Source: Alcaligenaceae bacterium (GTDB taxonomy: Bacteria > Pseudomonadota > Gammaproteobacteria > Burkholderiales > Burkholderiaceae_B). From it: a stretch of DNA of 64,000 nt. Position 1 is the stretch's first letter, and each line of letters begins with the position of its first letter. Below are positions 28,701-38,350 of this stretch, piece by piece. The stretch is taken from assembly GCA_013416445.1 (NCBI GenBank), contig JACCER010000004.1, positions 178,282 through 242,281 on the forward strand. Reading direction: 5' to 3'. The position numbers and the translations under genes are program-made. Below the pieces are notes generated by a model. That model saw only the letters and a list, made by a program, of their open reading frames with translations, was not told where the DNA came from and did no database searches.

Positions 28701-28725
28701 TGCGTCGGACAATCAAGAAAAACCC

Positions 28726-29514
28726 GTGATTTCCGTTGATATCGACCAGCTCTATACTTGGATCAACGCCTTTCTGTGGCCGTTTTTCCGTATTCTGGCC
28801 CTGATGATGACCGCACCGCTACTCGGTGAATCTGCAATACCAGGGCAGGTCAAGCTAGGCTTTGCCGCTATTGTGGCGGTCGCCATTGCACCCGCTCTTG
28901 GGCCCATGCCAGATGTGCCCACAGGCTCGTTTGCAGGGATATGGATAGCACTTCAGCAAGTATTCATTGGACTGGCGCTAGGCCTGACCATGCGTATTGT
29001 CTTTGCCGCTGTGCAAACGGCAGGCGAATTCATAGGGCTGCAAATGGGCTTGTCGTTTGCCTCATTTTTCGATCCAGCTACAGGCGCCAATACGGCGGTG
29101 TTGGCGCGCATCATGAACGTGGTTGCGATGCTGCTTTTTCTTGCCTTGAATGGCCATTTGCTGATGCTGGGTGGGTTCCTGCGTACTTTCGACATCCTGC
29201 CTGTGGGCCACGGAGCCCTGGACCCTAATGGCTGGGGCGTGCTGCTTGAATGGAGTTCGCAGGTCATGGTGTCGGGCATGCTGCTGGCGTTGCCGCTGAT
29301 CATTGTGTTGTTGACCATCAATCTGTCGCTAGGGATACTGAACCGGACGGCGCAGCAGTTATCGGTATTTGCCGTAGGCTTTCCTATTAGCCTGATGACA
29401 GGTTTAGTGCTATTGGCGATAGTATTGCCTCAGAGCACCCCTTTCTTGTCGCGGCTATTCAGTGATGGCTTGAACACCATGAGCAAGCTGGCACAGGCGT
29501 TGGCCGGGTTGTAG
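28726..29514 (+). CDS. fliR: export gate protein FliR
   Basis: 262 aa with several transmembrane helices (for example MMTAPLLGESAIPGQVKLGF and the C-terminal SVFAVGFPISLMTGLVLLAI). It starts at GTG, 25 bp after fliQ. FliR completes the FliPQR core and contacts FlhB. It is the last gene of the fliF-fliR run. Confidence 0.95.
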   Translation: MISVDIDQLYTWINAFLWPFFRILALMMTAPLLGESAIPGQVKLGFAAIVAVAIAPALGPMPDVPTGSFAGIWIALQQVFIGLALGLTMRIVFAAVQTAGEFIGLQMGLSFASFFDPATGANTAVLARIMNVVAMLLFLALNGHLLMLGGFLRTFDILPVGHGALDPNGWGVLLEWSSQVMVSGMLLALPLIIVLLTINLSLGILNRTAQQLSVFAVGFPISLMTGLVLLAIVLPQSTPFLSRLFSDGLNTMSKLAQALAGL

Positions 29515-29644
29515 AGTTCAGGGCCAGTGCGGTAATCTATTCTTGCTACGCAAGCTGGAAGCGGTATCTGCCCGCAAAACACCTGGATCGTGCCTAGCGT
29601 ATTTTCGGTTCAAGTGCTTACGGTATTTAGCGATGCGGTCCCGT

Positions 29645-29710
29645 TCTGGTGACGTTCTGGTGACGTTCTGGTGACGTTCTGGTGACGTTCTGGTGACGTT
29701 CTGGTGACGT
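29645..29710 (+). repeat. six tandem 11-bp repeats at the left edge of element A
   Basis: Six exact copies of TCTGGTGACGT end directly at the left arm of the inverted-repeat element that follows. The unit shares TGACGT-T-GTC(C/T)GG with the element edge, as do the 19-bp repeats before the second element copy at 47175. Confidence 0.95.
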
Positions 29711-30059
29711 TGTCCGGGGTGGATGAAGGTCAGTGCGGCACGGCGTGCTTGTTTCCGCGTCTGCCTCGTACAGCCGGGCGTCGGCCGAACTCGCTGCGCT
29801 CAAACAGCGGCCGACGACTGCCCCCGGCCTCCCTTCGTCAGCACGCGGCGCACGCCTACCGCCGCACTGACCTTCATCCACCCCGGACAACTGCGTAACA
29901 GAAAACGGGACGGCCTGACGGCCTGAGTTGCTGGTTTTTCTGGTGCGGCTGACCGGTGGTAAATGAGCTGGCCCAAGCTTCGCTGATGCAAAAAGTCGGG
30001 TGTGTAGGCGGCTGTGCAGGCGCCTTGCGCAAGCCGAAAACCCCTGACACACCCGACTT
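29709..30059 (+). repeat. structured repeat element, copy A
   Basis: Perfect 31-bp inverted repeat (29709-29739 with 29861-29891) around a 121-nt core that itself contains GTCGGCCG...CGGCCGAC. A second stem follows, AAGTCGGGTGTGT at 29993-30005 with its complement at 30047-30059, enclosing a smaller GC-rich hairpin. It lies between the 3' ends of fliR and an MCP gene. Its partner copy is at 47274. The open frames that cross it on both strands are by-products of the GC-rich palindrome. Confidence 0.93.
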
Positions 30060-30085
30060 GTGCAAGAACGAGAAGCAATAGTCCG

Positions 30086-31813
30086 TCAATAAGCGCCCTG
30101 CAGCCTGTCGTACATGCCATTGTCCGCTAGCTCTTCCGACTCTGCCTGCATGTCGATGACTTCGGCGGCGTTGATCTTGAATACCGACACCGCTTCGGTC
30201 AGTCTTGCAGCTTGTTCCTGCAGCGAACCAGCCGCAGCCGCAGCCTGCTCCACCAATGCGGCATTTTGCTGCACCACGCCGTCCATCTCGGTAACTGCCT
30301 GGTTGACTTGCCCGATACCATCGGACTGCTCATGCGAAGCAGATGAGATTTCACCCATGATGGTGGTTACGCCCTGCACCGACCCCACCACTTCCCGCAT
30401 GATGTCGCCGGCCTGGCCGGCCTGCCGGGCGCCCGATTGCACTTTGAGCAATGACTCTTCGATCAATACCTTGATTTCCTTGGCGGCCTGAGCACTGCGT
30501 TGCGCCAGGGAACGCACTTCGCCCGCCACTACCGCAAAGCCCTTGCCCTGCTCGCCAGCACGAGCGGCTTCGACCGCCGCGTTGAGCGCCAGGATATTGG
30601 TCTGGAAGGCGATACCGTCAATGACGTTGACAATTTCGGACATTTTGTTCGAGCTAGCGGAAATATCGTCCATGGTAGTGACCACGGCTGATACTGCCTG
30701 CCCGCCGCGTTCGGCCACCTGGGATGCGCTTTTCGCCAGGGCATCGGCCTGCGTGGCATTTTCAGTGTTCTGGCGCACCGTACTGGCGAGTTCTTCCATG
30801 CTGGCTGCAGTTTGCTGCAATGCCGCCGCCTGCTGCTCGGTGCGGCTGCTCAGGTCGGTATTGCCTATGAAGATCTCACGCGAACCCAAGTTGATTTCTT
30901 CCACGCCTTGACGCACGATGCTGACCGTACGTGTAAGGCTTTCTTGCATGCGGCGCAAAGCTTCGTAGAGCATGCCAATTTCATTGCGCGAAGTCACTTC
31001 TATGCGCTGAGTAAGATCGCCGCCAGCAATACGGTCAAAGTGAGAACCCGCCTGCACCAGCTTTCTGACCACGACACGGCCAAATACAATACGCATTATT
31101 ATCATCAACAAAAAACCGATGAAAATGGCCACCCCTATCGCTACCATGGCCCGATCGAAGTCGGCCTCAGCCTGCTCAAAAAACTGCACCTGCATTTTTT
31201 CCATATGGGCCGAAAAAGTATCAATGGCGGTCTGAAAAGCTTCGCTGCGCGCAATACCGAACTCGCTGTTCACAAAGTAAAAGGTGGCGTAGTCGTTACT
31301 GTCGAGCGCCTGCACCATGGGGTCTATGCCATCGTCCAGATACGGTTGGTAGGTACTGACTATGCGCGTCGCCAAGCGGCGCCCGTCTGTCGTCTCGGGC
31401 GTGTTTTTGCGAAAAGCGTTGAATTCCTTGGTTACATTGGCCAATTGCTTGTTAGCGCTATCCAGCATAGTGCGGGCGCTGGCAAGCAGCTTGGGATTGT
31501 TATCGCTAGCGGCGGCTTCTTGCTGAAAACGCGCGGCGCTAAGCAGCGACACACGTGCCGCCATCATGTCGGAACCCAGTTCAATAACTTGCTGGGCGCG
31601 CGCATTCTGGCGCTCCAAGGCACGGACATTTTCGAAATTTTGCGACAAAAACCACGCCGCCATACCGCCCACGGCAATAATCAAGACCATGAACGTAGCC
31701 AGCACCAGCATCAGGATGGTACTGACCTTGGCGTCTGCAAACCTGAAGCGCTGGCGCTTAACGCGCTTTTTGGTCTTTTTACTGGTAGGTAGGGACTGCG
31801 CGGTATCGGACAT
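30086..31813 (-). CDS. methyl-accepting chemotaxis protein (four-helix-bundle sensor type)
   Basis: 575 aa. Transmembrane helix near 33-55, a ~150-residue helical periplasmic domain of the Tar/Tsr type, helix 2 near 215-235, HAMP, and a signalling domain with the hairpin tip [12 protein letters not shown] sequence ([20 protein letters not shown]). It binds ligands outside and controls CheA through CheW. There is no CheR-tethering xWxxF tail. The cytoplasmic half is very close to that of the MCP at 56742. It follows a lipoprotein gene and another MCP gene, probably co-transcribed. Confidence 0.94.
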   Translation of the reverse strand: MSDTAQSLPTSKKTKKRVKRQRFRFADAKVSTILMLVLATFMVLIIAVGGMAAWFLSQNFENVRALERQNARAQQVIELGSDMMAARVSLLSAARFQQEAAASDNNPKLLASARTMLDSANKQLANVTKEFNAFRKNTPETTDGRRLATRIVSTYQPYLDDGIDPMVQALDSNDYATFYFVNSEFGIARSEAFQTAIDTFSAHMEKMQVQFFEQAEADFDRAMVAIGVAIFIGFLLMIIMRIVFGRVVVRKLVQAGSHFDRIAGGDLTQRIEVTSRNEIGMLYEALRRMQESLTRTVSIVRQGVEEINLGSREIFIGNTDLSSRTEQQAAALQQTAASMEELASTVRQNTENATQADALAKSASQVAERGGQAVSAVVTTMDDISASSNKMSEIVNVIDGIAFQTNILALNAAVEAARAGEQGKGFAVVAGEVRSLAQRSAQAAKEIKVLIEESLLKVQSGARQAGQAGDIMREVVGSVQGVTTIMGEISSASHEQSDGIGQVNQAVTEMDGVVQQNAALVEQAAAAAGSLQEQAARLTEAVSVFKINAAEVIDMQAESEELADNGMYDRLQGAY

Positions 31814-31888
31814 AATTCAACCTGAATAGCGTTATAAATCTCGTCTCTAAAAATACGAGGAAGCGACTGATAAAAGCAAGAACAAGTA

Positions 31889-32458
31889 TTACTGCGGCAA
31901 AGGATATGACACTGCAGGGTTATATATGGCGCTGTCTGCGGCGCCACCAGAGACCGGGTCAGCTTGCCTGCTGGCAGGCGCCGCCGTCGGATTAGCGGGC
32001 GGCGTAACGGCCTGGGCTAGAATAGAGATAACGGCAGCCGACCCTGTCGTCGTGGTGGTGCTTAGTGCTGCCGGCGATGTACCGACACGCCTTCCGCCTT
32101 CATGAGTATCAAGCAGTGGAAGATTGACGCTTTTGACTACTTTCTGGAAATAGCCATCTGGCCCGAAATCCAGCCAGAGTTCCTGATTCAAGTAAATGGC
32201 GTCAGTCAGCAGTGAATTTTTATGCGACCAGCGCGCCATGGCCGAGCCATCAAGCCGCCGATAAATATCACTAGGGTCTGCCTGCAGCAGGCCACTGGCT
32301 TGCTCTAGTGTGGTCTGGCCTACGACGATGAAACGCAAAGCGGAGGAATCAAAAGAGTTGCCTGTGGTGCTGCAAGCGGCCAGCCCCAGGCTCAAGGCCA
32401 GCAGCGCAAACAGACGCGCGGCGGATCGCTGGCATGCGGCAGCAAATAGCCTCATCAA
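31889..32458 (-). CDS. putative lipoprotein of unknown function
   Basis: 189 aa with a type II signal peptide and lipobox LAAC ([13 protein letters not shown], Cys near residue 29). The mature part begins with [20 protein letters not shown], resembling the small-lipoprotein SmpA/OmlA-like pattern of a helix-turn that precedes beta strands (weak similarity). The C-terminus is Ala/Pro/Thr-rich. Its start overlaps the stop of the upstream MCP gene (ATGA), tying it to chemoreceptor expression. Role unknown. Confidence 0.65.
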   Translation of the reverse strand: MMRLFAAACQRSAARLFALLALSLGLAACSTTGNSFDSSALRFIVVGQTTLEQASGLLQADPSDIYRRLDGSAMARWSHKNSLLTDAIYLNQELWLDFGPDGYFQKVVKSVNLPLLDTHEGGRRVGTSPAALSTTTTTGSAAVISILAQAVTPPANPTAAPASRQADPVSGGAADSAIYNPAVSYPLPQ

Positions 32459-33918
32459 AACTCAACCCAATCGTCGTCGCTCGCTACAGCGCGACCTGTT
32501 GCATACCCCGTGGTTTTGACTTTTATTGCATCTGGGCTATCGCCGTTATTGGCCTGAGCTGTTCTGCGCGCGCCTGCACTTTTGGCTGGCGCTGCCACGG
32601 CGGGCTGCTGCGCCCGCTGGCTGGCCGCACTGCCATTGGCCAAAGTAGCCGGCTTATTGTGCACCGGTTTACGGCCTGCCGGAGCATGAGCCACGGCCGC
32701 TGGACGTTTTGGTGCAGACTTGACAGCTACAGCTGCGACGTCGATCACGCGATTGGCGGGAATTTTGAACGCGGCCAATGCGTTGCTGACACTGGCTACC
32801 TGCTGGCCCAAGCCATTTGCCGAGATCGTCGCGTCTTCGACTAGCGACGCATTTTGCTGCGTGACCCTGTCCATTTGGTTCACCGCGCTATTGATCTGAT
32901 CGATGCCCGATGCCTGTTCCGTTGTAGCGGCGGAAATCTCGCCCATGATGTCGGTTACGCGAGCTACTGAAGACACGATTTCGTGCATGGTGGCGCCAGC
33001 CCGCTCGACCTGCGTCGAGCCTTCGGTTACCTTTTTCACCGAGTCTTCGATCAGACCCTTGATTTCCCTGGCAGCCTGGGCGCTGCGCTGAGCCAGCGCC
33101 CGCACTTCGGAAGCCACCACAGCAAAGCCCTTGCCCTGTTCGCCTGCGCGCGCCGCTTCAACTGCGGCGTTCAAAGCCAGAATATTAGTCTGGAAGGCTA
33201 TGCTATCGATAACGTTGACAATTTCGGACATCTTGTTGGAGCTGGCGGAAATTTCCTGCATGGTATTGACGACTTCACCTACCGCCTGGCCGCCGCGCTG
33301 CGCGACATCGGATGCGCTGGCAGCCAACTGGTTGGCCTGTCGAGCGTTATCGGCATTTTGTTTTACCGTGCTGGCCAGTTGTTCCATACTGGCGGCGGTT
33401 TGCTGCAAAGCCGCCGCCTGCTGTTCGGTTCGACTGCTTAAGTCAGTGTTGCCAGCAACAATATGCTGCGATCCCGCATTTATTTCGCTCATACCATGCC
33501 GCACCGTGCCCACGATGCGGCCCAGGCTGTCTTGCATGCGCTTAAGCGCTACATACAGCATGCCGATTTCGTTTTCCGATTCTGTATCAATGCGCTGAGT
33601 AAGATCGCCCGAAGCAATATGATCGAAGTAGATGCCTACTTCTTTAATAGGCCGCAATACAGTGCGCGACATGGTGATGTAGGTCAGAATTGCTATCAAT
33701 ACTGCGAGCACTGCCAGCCCGACAAACAAGTAGCGCGACTGCTGCATGCCCTTCACCGCGGTAGCCGCCGCAGTGCTATCGAGCGCTGTGCCGCTAGCCA
33801 GCAAAGACATGAGATCGTTCTGGCTATACCACGCCAACGCCGCCGCGAGCACGGTCATCCCGGACAGCAACAACACAAATATGGACAGACTGGTTTTGAG
33901 TCGCATTTGATTGAACAT
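32455..33918 (-). CDS. methyl-accepting chemotaxis protein with minimal periplasmic domain
   Basis: 487 aa. Two transmembrane helices (about 9-28 and 62-82) enclose only ~33 residues, so there is almost no external sensor. HAMP and a complete signalling domain follow ([20 protein letters not shown]), then a ~100-residue Ala/Pro/Lys-rich linker and the C-terminal DDDWVEF, a CheR-docking pentapeptide of the xWxxF type. It may sense cytoplasmic or membrane signals (inference). It is preceded by a possible sigma-28 promoter and overlaps the lipoprotein gene. Confidence 0.93.
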   Translation of the reverse strand: MFNQMRLKTSLSIFVLLLSGMTVLAAALAWYSQNDLMSLLASGTALDSTAAATAVKGMQQSRYLFVGLAVLAVLIAILTYITMSRTVLRPIKEVGIYFDHIASGDLTQRIDTESENEIGMLYVALKRMQDSLGRIVGTVRHGMSEINAGSQHIVAGNTDLSSRTEQQAAALQQTAASMEQLASTVKQNADNARQANQLAASASDVAQRGGQAVGEVVNTMQEISASSNKMSEIVNVIDSIAFQTNILALNAAVEAARAGEQGKGFAVVASEVRALAQRSAQAAREIKGLIEDSVKKVTEGSTQVERAGATMHEIVSSVARVTDIMGEISAATTEQASGIDQINSAVNQMDRVTQQNASLVEDATISANGLGQQVASVSNALAAFKIPANRVIDVAAVAVKSAPKRPAAVAHAPAGRKPVHNKPATLANGSAASQRAQQPAVAAPAKSAGARRTAQANNGDSPDAIKVKTTGYATGRAVASDDDWVEF

Positions 33919-33939
33919 TGTTAAAATTTGTTAATTTTT

Positions 33940-33966
33940 TGATCGAATAAAGCGTATCGAACCTTA
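33940..33966 (-). promoter_or_regulatory. possible sigma-28 promoter of the MCP/lipoprotein/MCP unit
   Basis: Read on the minus strand: TAAGGTTC, 11 bases, TTCGATCA; 11 of 16 positions match the FliA consensus. The distance to the ATG leaves a leader of only ~15 bases and there is no clear Shine-Dalgarno, which lowers confidence. Confidence 0.4.
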
Positions 33967-34010
33967 CGGCGGTGCGAGACGCTTATTCGACTACATTTGA
34001 TACTTATGGC

Positions 34011-35558
34011 TTATTTGTTCATGTTGAACAGGCTGGTCGACTGTATTTTGCGAAACGCCAGCGCTGCGGCTTCCAGTGCAGCGGTACGCAATTGCAATTG
34101 GGTTGAAGCGCTGTAGTAGTCCAAGTCTTCCAATTGCTTCAGTTGCCCGCTGTAGCTTAAGGAACGCATGGCGCCGTTGGCATTCAGTCCGTCAAGCTCG
34201 TTCATGCGCGCGCCTACCGATGCGCGAACGGTAAGAACGTTGTTGTAGTTGACGTCCAGGCGTTGCATGGCTGTGTTTAGCGTATTCTGGAATGCAGCCT
34301 GCTGCTCATCGGTAGCCAAAGGGGTTTTAAGCGCCGCAATCAGGCCGTCCAGAGTATCAAAGATATTCAGGTCAGTTTTACTACCGACTGCTGAAGGCTT
34401 GACTACGAAGGTGTCGTTAATTGCAGGCTCGCCGGAAATCTTGACTTGCATGCCATGCGGCAGTTGCAGGGTATTTTCGCGTCCAGGCACGAATTTCTGA
34501 TCACCAATGACTATATCCTGACCTGGAAAAGCAGGATTACTAATAGTAACCGTATACTTATCATTGGTATCAAATTTAATTTGATATACGTCCCCAGAAC
34601 GCACCTTGGAATAATCAGACACCTCGGGTGAGCTTATTGCGGCATCGGCACCGCCAACTGTTTTACTTGCCGCATAGTCAGAAGAGCTTGCGGGTTCGAC
34701 AACAAAACCGTCTCCAGGCACTGGTACGCCTGAGAAATTAGCCTGCACACCACCGCCTAAATCCAGGGATGCAGTAGTACCCGGAATATAAACTCCGGTA
34801 TGCGGACTATCTGTACCACCAGCCGGGTCTTTAGCAATTGCCGTATAGGTAAACTCACCTGGATTTGGGCCAGCCACAAAGGTAACATTAAATATCTTAC
34901 CTATATTAGTGCCATTCGGATCCATAATCATGGGCGTACTGATCACACCAGTTCCTGCGTTTGCTGCTCCGGCCGAGGTCAGGTAGCTGGTTGTGCCTGG
35001 CGCGGCACGATCAAAAATATCGGAACCGACATCGCTGCTGGCGATCTGGCGGGTTTGGTCGGCCTGTATCTTACGCTGACCTGCGTCGCCCATATAGACG
35101 ATCTTACCGTTCACGTCTTGATACGCTGCCGTATCGCCCTTGGCACCAGAAAACAGGTACTGGCCACTGCCATCGGTGGCATTCACCAGGCCTAACAGGT
35201 TTTCGCGTGCATTCGACAACACATTGCCCAGGGTAGCGCGGTCGGCATCTGACAGCGTACCGTTACCGGCATAAATGAGCTCGGTTTTCAGGTTTTGCAT
35301 CAGCACGTTGATTGAGCCCAGGGTATTGTCTTCTATACCCAGGTTCTGGTTAGCCACGTCGCGGTTCTTGGCAAAGCGCGCGTTCATGGTTTGCGCCTGG
35401 CTGATATTGATGGCCTGGGCCGCCGCCAAAGGGTCATCGGCAGGCGTCACCATGCGCTGGCCGCTGCCGAGTTGCTGATAGATATGCATCAGGTCGGACT
35501 GCTGGGCGTTGATCGAATTCAGTCCCGTCTGGAAGAATAAAGTGGAACTAATACGCAT
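34011..35558 (-). CDS. flgL: hook-filament junction protein FlgL (HAP3)
   Basis: 515 aa, long for FlgL (~300-400 in many species) because of an enlarged central domain (residues ~180-390). The N-terminal flagellin-like helices (MRISSTLFFQTGLNSINAQQ) and the C-terminal end (LRTAALEAAALAFRKIQSTS) are conserved and pack in the hollow junction. It follows flgK by 52 bp, probably in the same transcript. Confidence 0.95.
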   Translation of the reverse strand: MRISSTLFFQTGLNSINAQQSDLMHIYQQLGSGQRMVTPADDPLAAAQAINISQAQTMNARFAKNRDVANQNLGIEDNTLGSINVLMQNLKTELIYAGNGTLSDADRATLGNVLSNARENLLGLVNATDGSGQYLFSGAKGDTAAYQDVNGKIVYMGDAGQRKIQADQTRQIASSDVGSDIFDRAAPGTTSYLTSAGAANAGTGVISTPMIMDPNGTNIGKIFNVTFVAGPNPGEFTYTAIAKDPAGGTDSPHTGVYIPGTTASLDLGGGVQANFSGVPVPGDGFVVEPASSSDYAASKTVGGADAAISSPEVSDYSKVRSGDVYQIKFDTNDKYTVTISNPAFPGQDIVIGDQKFVPGRENTLQLPHGMQVKISGEPAINDTFVVKPSAVGSKTDLNIFDTLDGLIAALKTPLATDEQQAAFQNTLNTAMQRLDVNYNNVLTVRASVGARMNELDGLNANGAMRSLSYSGQLKQLEDLDYYSASTQLQLRTAALEAAALAFRKIQSTSLFNMNK

Positions 35559-35610
35559 GGTGAAAATCCTGAAAAATAATGGCGACGAACAGGGAAAACA
35601 GTAAAGCAGC

Positions 35611-37257
35611 TTAGTTGCGCAAGCCCAGCAAGGTATCGAACAACGTAGTACTGACGTCTATCAAACGCGAAGCAGCACGGAACTGCTGCTGAAAGCGGTC
35701 GAGGTTGACGTACTCTTCGTCGAGATTAACGCCGGACAAGGCCTGTTGTGCGGCAAAGTTCTGCTCAATCAGGGTGACCTGAGCCTTGGCCGCCGTACCG
35801 TTTTGCTGTGTTAACACGCCCACTTTATTGACGATTTTCGAAAAGGCTTCAGTCAGGTTCATAGAACCATTGCCCAGTGTTTTGTCGGTTTGCAATTGGG
35901 CCAGCTTCAGGCCAATATCACCGTTGGCCGTGCCTGTGCCAGGAGCGGCCAGCGCCAGTTTGGCCGGATCGGTGATCACCAGTTGCAATGATTTGGCGGC
36001 ATCGCGCGTGGGCTGGACCACCCAAGAGTCGCCATGCGCAGGCGTCTTGGTAGTATCAAACGTAAATTTAACGCCATCAACGACGCCGCCACCGGCTGGC
36101 AGTTCTATCGCCTTGCCATTGGGCAGGCTGGCAACCATATATTTACCAGCCTCAAAGGTAACCCGATAATCCAGGCCAGTTAACTGATTGGCATCAGAAA
36201 ATTCGGCACTAACGCTGCCATCACCGCCATTCCTTGCACCAAACAACACTTTAATAGGGCCAAGACTGAATACATCACCACCCGGAGCACCGCTTAAATC
36301 GGTTCCGGTACGATGGACATCGTTCACCGCCAAGGCCAAGCCAGCGGCCAAACGGCCAAGCTCGTTCTGCACGCTGTCCAGGACGTCTTTGCGGTAGGTC
36401 ATCAAGCCGCCCAGCTTACCGCCTTTGATGGCGTCTTCTCGCATTTCTACTTGGGCAATTGAGCCATCCGCAGTTATCACCGTATAGGCAATAGCGACGC
36501 GCGTGGGATCAGCGAGCGACTGTTGGGTATGCAGAGGAAAAACAGTGTCACCACCCAGCAGAACCTGGCCATTACCCACCGCCAAACCCACTTTGCCGTT
36601 TTGTTCTGTTACTTGGACATCAACCAGTTGGCTAAGCTCGGACACAAGCTGGTCGCGCTGATCCAACAAATCGTTGGGTTCATGCGCCGGATTGGTGGCA
36701 CGCGCTGTTTGGATTTGCGCATTAAGATCGCGCACGCGTTCTACGTAGCTATTTACCTGGGTAACGGTCGTGGTAATTTGCGTATTGATATTTTCGCGCT
36801 GGCTATTCAGAAACCCGTTGGAATCGTTAATTTGGCCTACCAAGGCGCTAGCACGGCCCAGCAGTTCTTGGCGCGCGGCCGGATCGGCAGGCGCCGATGC
36901 CGCCGCCTGCATGCTATCGAAGAAATTTTGCAAAGCAGGCGATATACCTACTGTGCGGTCTGCAAACAAATTATTGATTTGGCTGATTTCATTGCCATAG
37001 GAAACCAACGCCGCCCCCGTGGTTTGTGCACTGACCAGTTGGCGGTACAAAAAATTATCGTAGGCACGTTGCACAGTAACCGCCTGGACCCCACGCCCAA
37101 TATACCCCGCGTGCGTACCTGTAGCCCCAGCAGTTTGCGACAGTACCGTCTGGCGGTTAAACCCCACCGTATCCACGTTATTGATATTATGGCCGGCCGT
37201 TTGCAGACGATTTTGCGCCGCATTAATACCAGCAAGGCCGAGATTAGACAAGTTCAT
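35611..37257 (-). CDS. flgK: hook-filament junction protein FlgK (HAP1)
   Basis: 548 aa. The N-terminus has the rod/hook signature (GLAGINAAQNRLQTAGHNIN) and the C-terminus the paired helix GVNLDEEYVNLDRFQQQFRA. It caps the hook so that FlgL and filament can follow. It is preceded by a strong sigma-28 promoter, so it can be transcribed late, apart from the flgB-flgJ operon. Confidence 0.97.
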   Translation of the reverse strand: MNLSNLGLAGINAAQNRLQTAGHNINNVDTVGFNRQTVLSQTAGATGTHAGYIGRGVQAVTVQRAYDNFLYRQLVSAQTTGAALVSYGNEISQINNLFADRTVGISPALQNFFDSMQAAASAPADPAARQELLGRASALVGQINDSNGFLNSQRENINTQITTTVTQVNSYVERVRDLNAQIQTARATNPAHEPNDLLDQRDQLVSELSQLVDVQVTEQNGKVGLAVGNGQVLLGGDTVFPLHTQQSLADPTRVAIAYTVITADGSIAQVEMREDAIKGGKLGGLMTYRKDVLDSVQNELGRLAAGLALAVNDVHRTGTDLSGAPGGDVFSLGPIKVLFGARNGGDGSVSAEFSDANQLTGLDYRVTFEAGKYMVASLPNGKAIELPAGGGVVDGVKFTFDTTKTPAHGDSWVVQPTRDAAKSLQLVITDPAKLALAAPGTGTANGDIGLKLAQLQTDKTLGNGSMNLTEAFSKIVNKVGVLTQQNGTAAKAQVTLIEQNFAAQQALSGVNLDEEYVNLDRFQQQFRAASRLIDVSTTLFDTLLGLRN

Positions 37258-37322
37258 GAAGAGTTCCGCTTTTAATCAGGCTAATGCCAGCACCAGCCCG
37301 TATATCAATACCATGTACAGCA

Positions 37323-37349
37323 TTAACGACAGCCAGCCTGAAAAGTTTA
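37323..37349 (-). promoter_or_regulatory. sigma-28 promoter of flgKL
   Basis: Read on the minus strand: TAAACTTT, 11 bases, GTCGTTAA; 13 of 16 positions match TAAAGTTT-N11-GCCGATAA. It lies in the flgJ-flgK gap, 66 bp before the flgK ATG. Class 3 expression of flgKL is the rule in enterics. Confidence 0.75.
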
Positions 37350-37361
37350 GCCCCTCAGGCT

Positions 37362-38342
37362 TCAGATTCCTCTTTTTGGGCCGCTGTCGAAATACCCCAT
37401 GATGGAAATCAGTTTTTCAGCGTAGGCCGGGTCAGTGGCGTAACCTGCGGCCTGAATACGGTGCGCAGCCACTTCAGCCGAGGGCGCCGCCACCACGTCG
37501 CTGTAACGCTTGTTTTGCCCTATCAGGCGGGCATAATCGGCAAAAGATTCCGCATACGAATCGTAGGCTCGAAAAGGCTGTTTTACCTTGCGCTCGACGC
37601 CGCCTTCAAATTCGGTGGTCATCACATTGACCACTTTGCCTTTCCAATTGGGGCTGGCCTTGATGCCGAACAGGTTATGGCTAGTGGTGCCGTCTTCTCG
37701 CATGATTTCACGCCGTCCCCAGCCTGACTCCAGCGCCGCCTGGCTGAGTATGAGCTTGGCAGGCACCCCACTTTCATTGGCCGCGAGGCTGGCGGCATTC
37801 GACATTTTCGAGACAAAGCTTTGTATATGCTGAGGCGCACCCTTGATAGCGGCGTAAATCTTTTCAGTCAGGGGATTCTTGGTCAGCATATTGATCAAGC
37901 CGGAAACAGACGAGGCTTCGCCACTACGACCTTCGCCTATGCGGGAGCGCAAGCCAGGCAGGCGCGATGCCGCCAATTCTGGTTGATCAAAACCGGCGCT
38001 AGGCACAGACTTGGCCTGGCCGCCCTGGATTTGCGCCAGCAAAGCCTGGGCCAAGCCCAGGCCGGGGTTGGCCAGTTGCAGCGACATTTGCTCGTCGCTC
38101 ATGCTTTGCGCCAGCCTGGTTTGCTGGCTATCGAAGGGGCCGGAGCCGCCGCTGGCCTGGCGGGCCTGCTTCAGCATTTGCTGTATGAATAAGGCTTCGA
38201 ACTGCTGGGCCACCTGCTTTTGCTGATGCTGCGGCGCATCGGCCCCAGCACTGACGCCGCGCTTGAGGCTGTTCAGGGCACTGAAATCCAGCGACGAGGT
38301 GGGCGCATCCATGGGACGAGGGGTATATTGCACAAACGACAT
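37362..38342 (-). CDS. flgJ: rod-cap and peptidoglycan hydrolase FlgJ
   Basis: 326 aa in two domains. The N-terminal rod-capping half has QVAQQFEALFIQQMLKQARQ. The C-terminal glucosaminidase half has SQAALESGWGRREI, whose Glu is the catalytic acid, and SHNLFGIKAS. It opens the peptidoglycan for the rod in the periplasm. It follows flgI by eight bases. Confidence 0.96.
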   Translation of the reverse strand: MSFVQYTPRPMDAPTSSLDFSALNSLKRGVSAGADAPQHQQKQVAQQFEALFIQQMLKQARQASGGSGPFDSQQTRLAQSMSDEQMSLQLANPGLGLAQALLAQIQGGQAKSVPSAGFDQPELAASRLPGLRSRIGEGRSGEASSVSGLINMLTKNPLTEKIYAAIKGAPQHIQSFVSKMSNAASLAANESGVPAKLILSQAALESGWGRREIMREDGTTSHNLFGIKASPNWKGKVVNVMTTEFEGGVERKVKQPFRAYDSYAESFADYARLIGQNKRYSDVVAAPSAEVAAHRIQAAGYATDPAYAEKLISIMGYFDSGPKRGI

Positions 38343-38350
38343 AATCTAGC

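Noticed and set aside
29645..29710. Phase-variation tract controlling a gene
   Set aside because: The tandem repeats lie beyond the 3' end of fliR and do not overlap a start codon or promoter of any gene I can support.
29709..29891. Integron attC site
   Set aside because: The ends read GTTGTCC...GGACAAC, the reverse of the RYYYAAC...GTTRRRY order, and no integrase gene or cassette array is present.
29627..30052. Open frames of 60-160 codons on both strands across elements A and B (29627-30120 and 47210-47824)
   Set aside because: They arise from GC-rich palindromes, mirror each other on the two strands, have Arg/Pro/Ala-biased products and no conserved starts. The paired arm changes between copies follow the stem and not codon positions.
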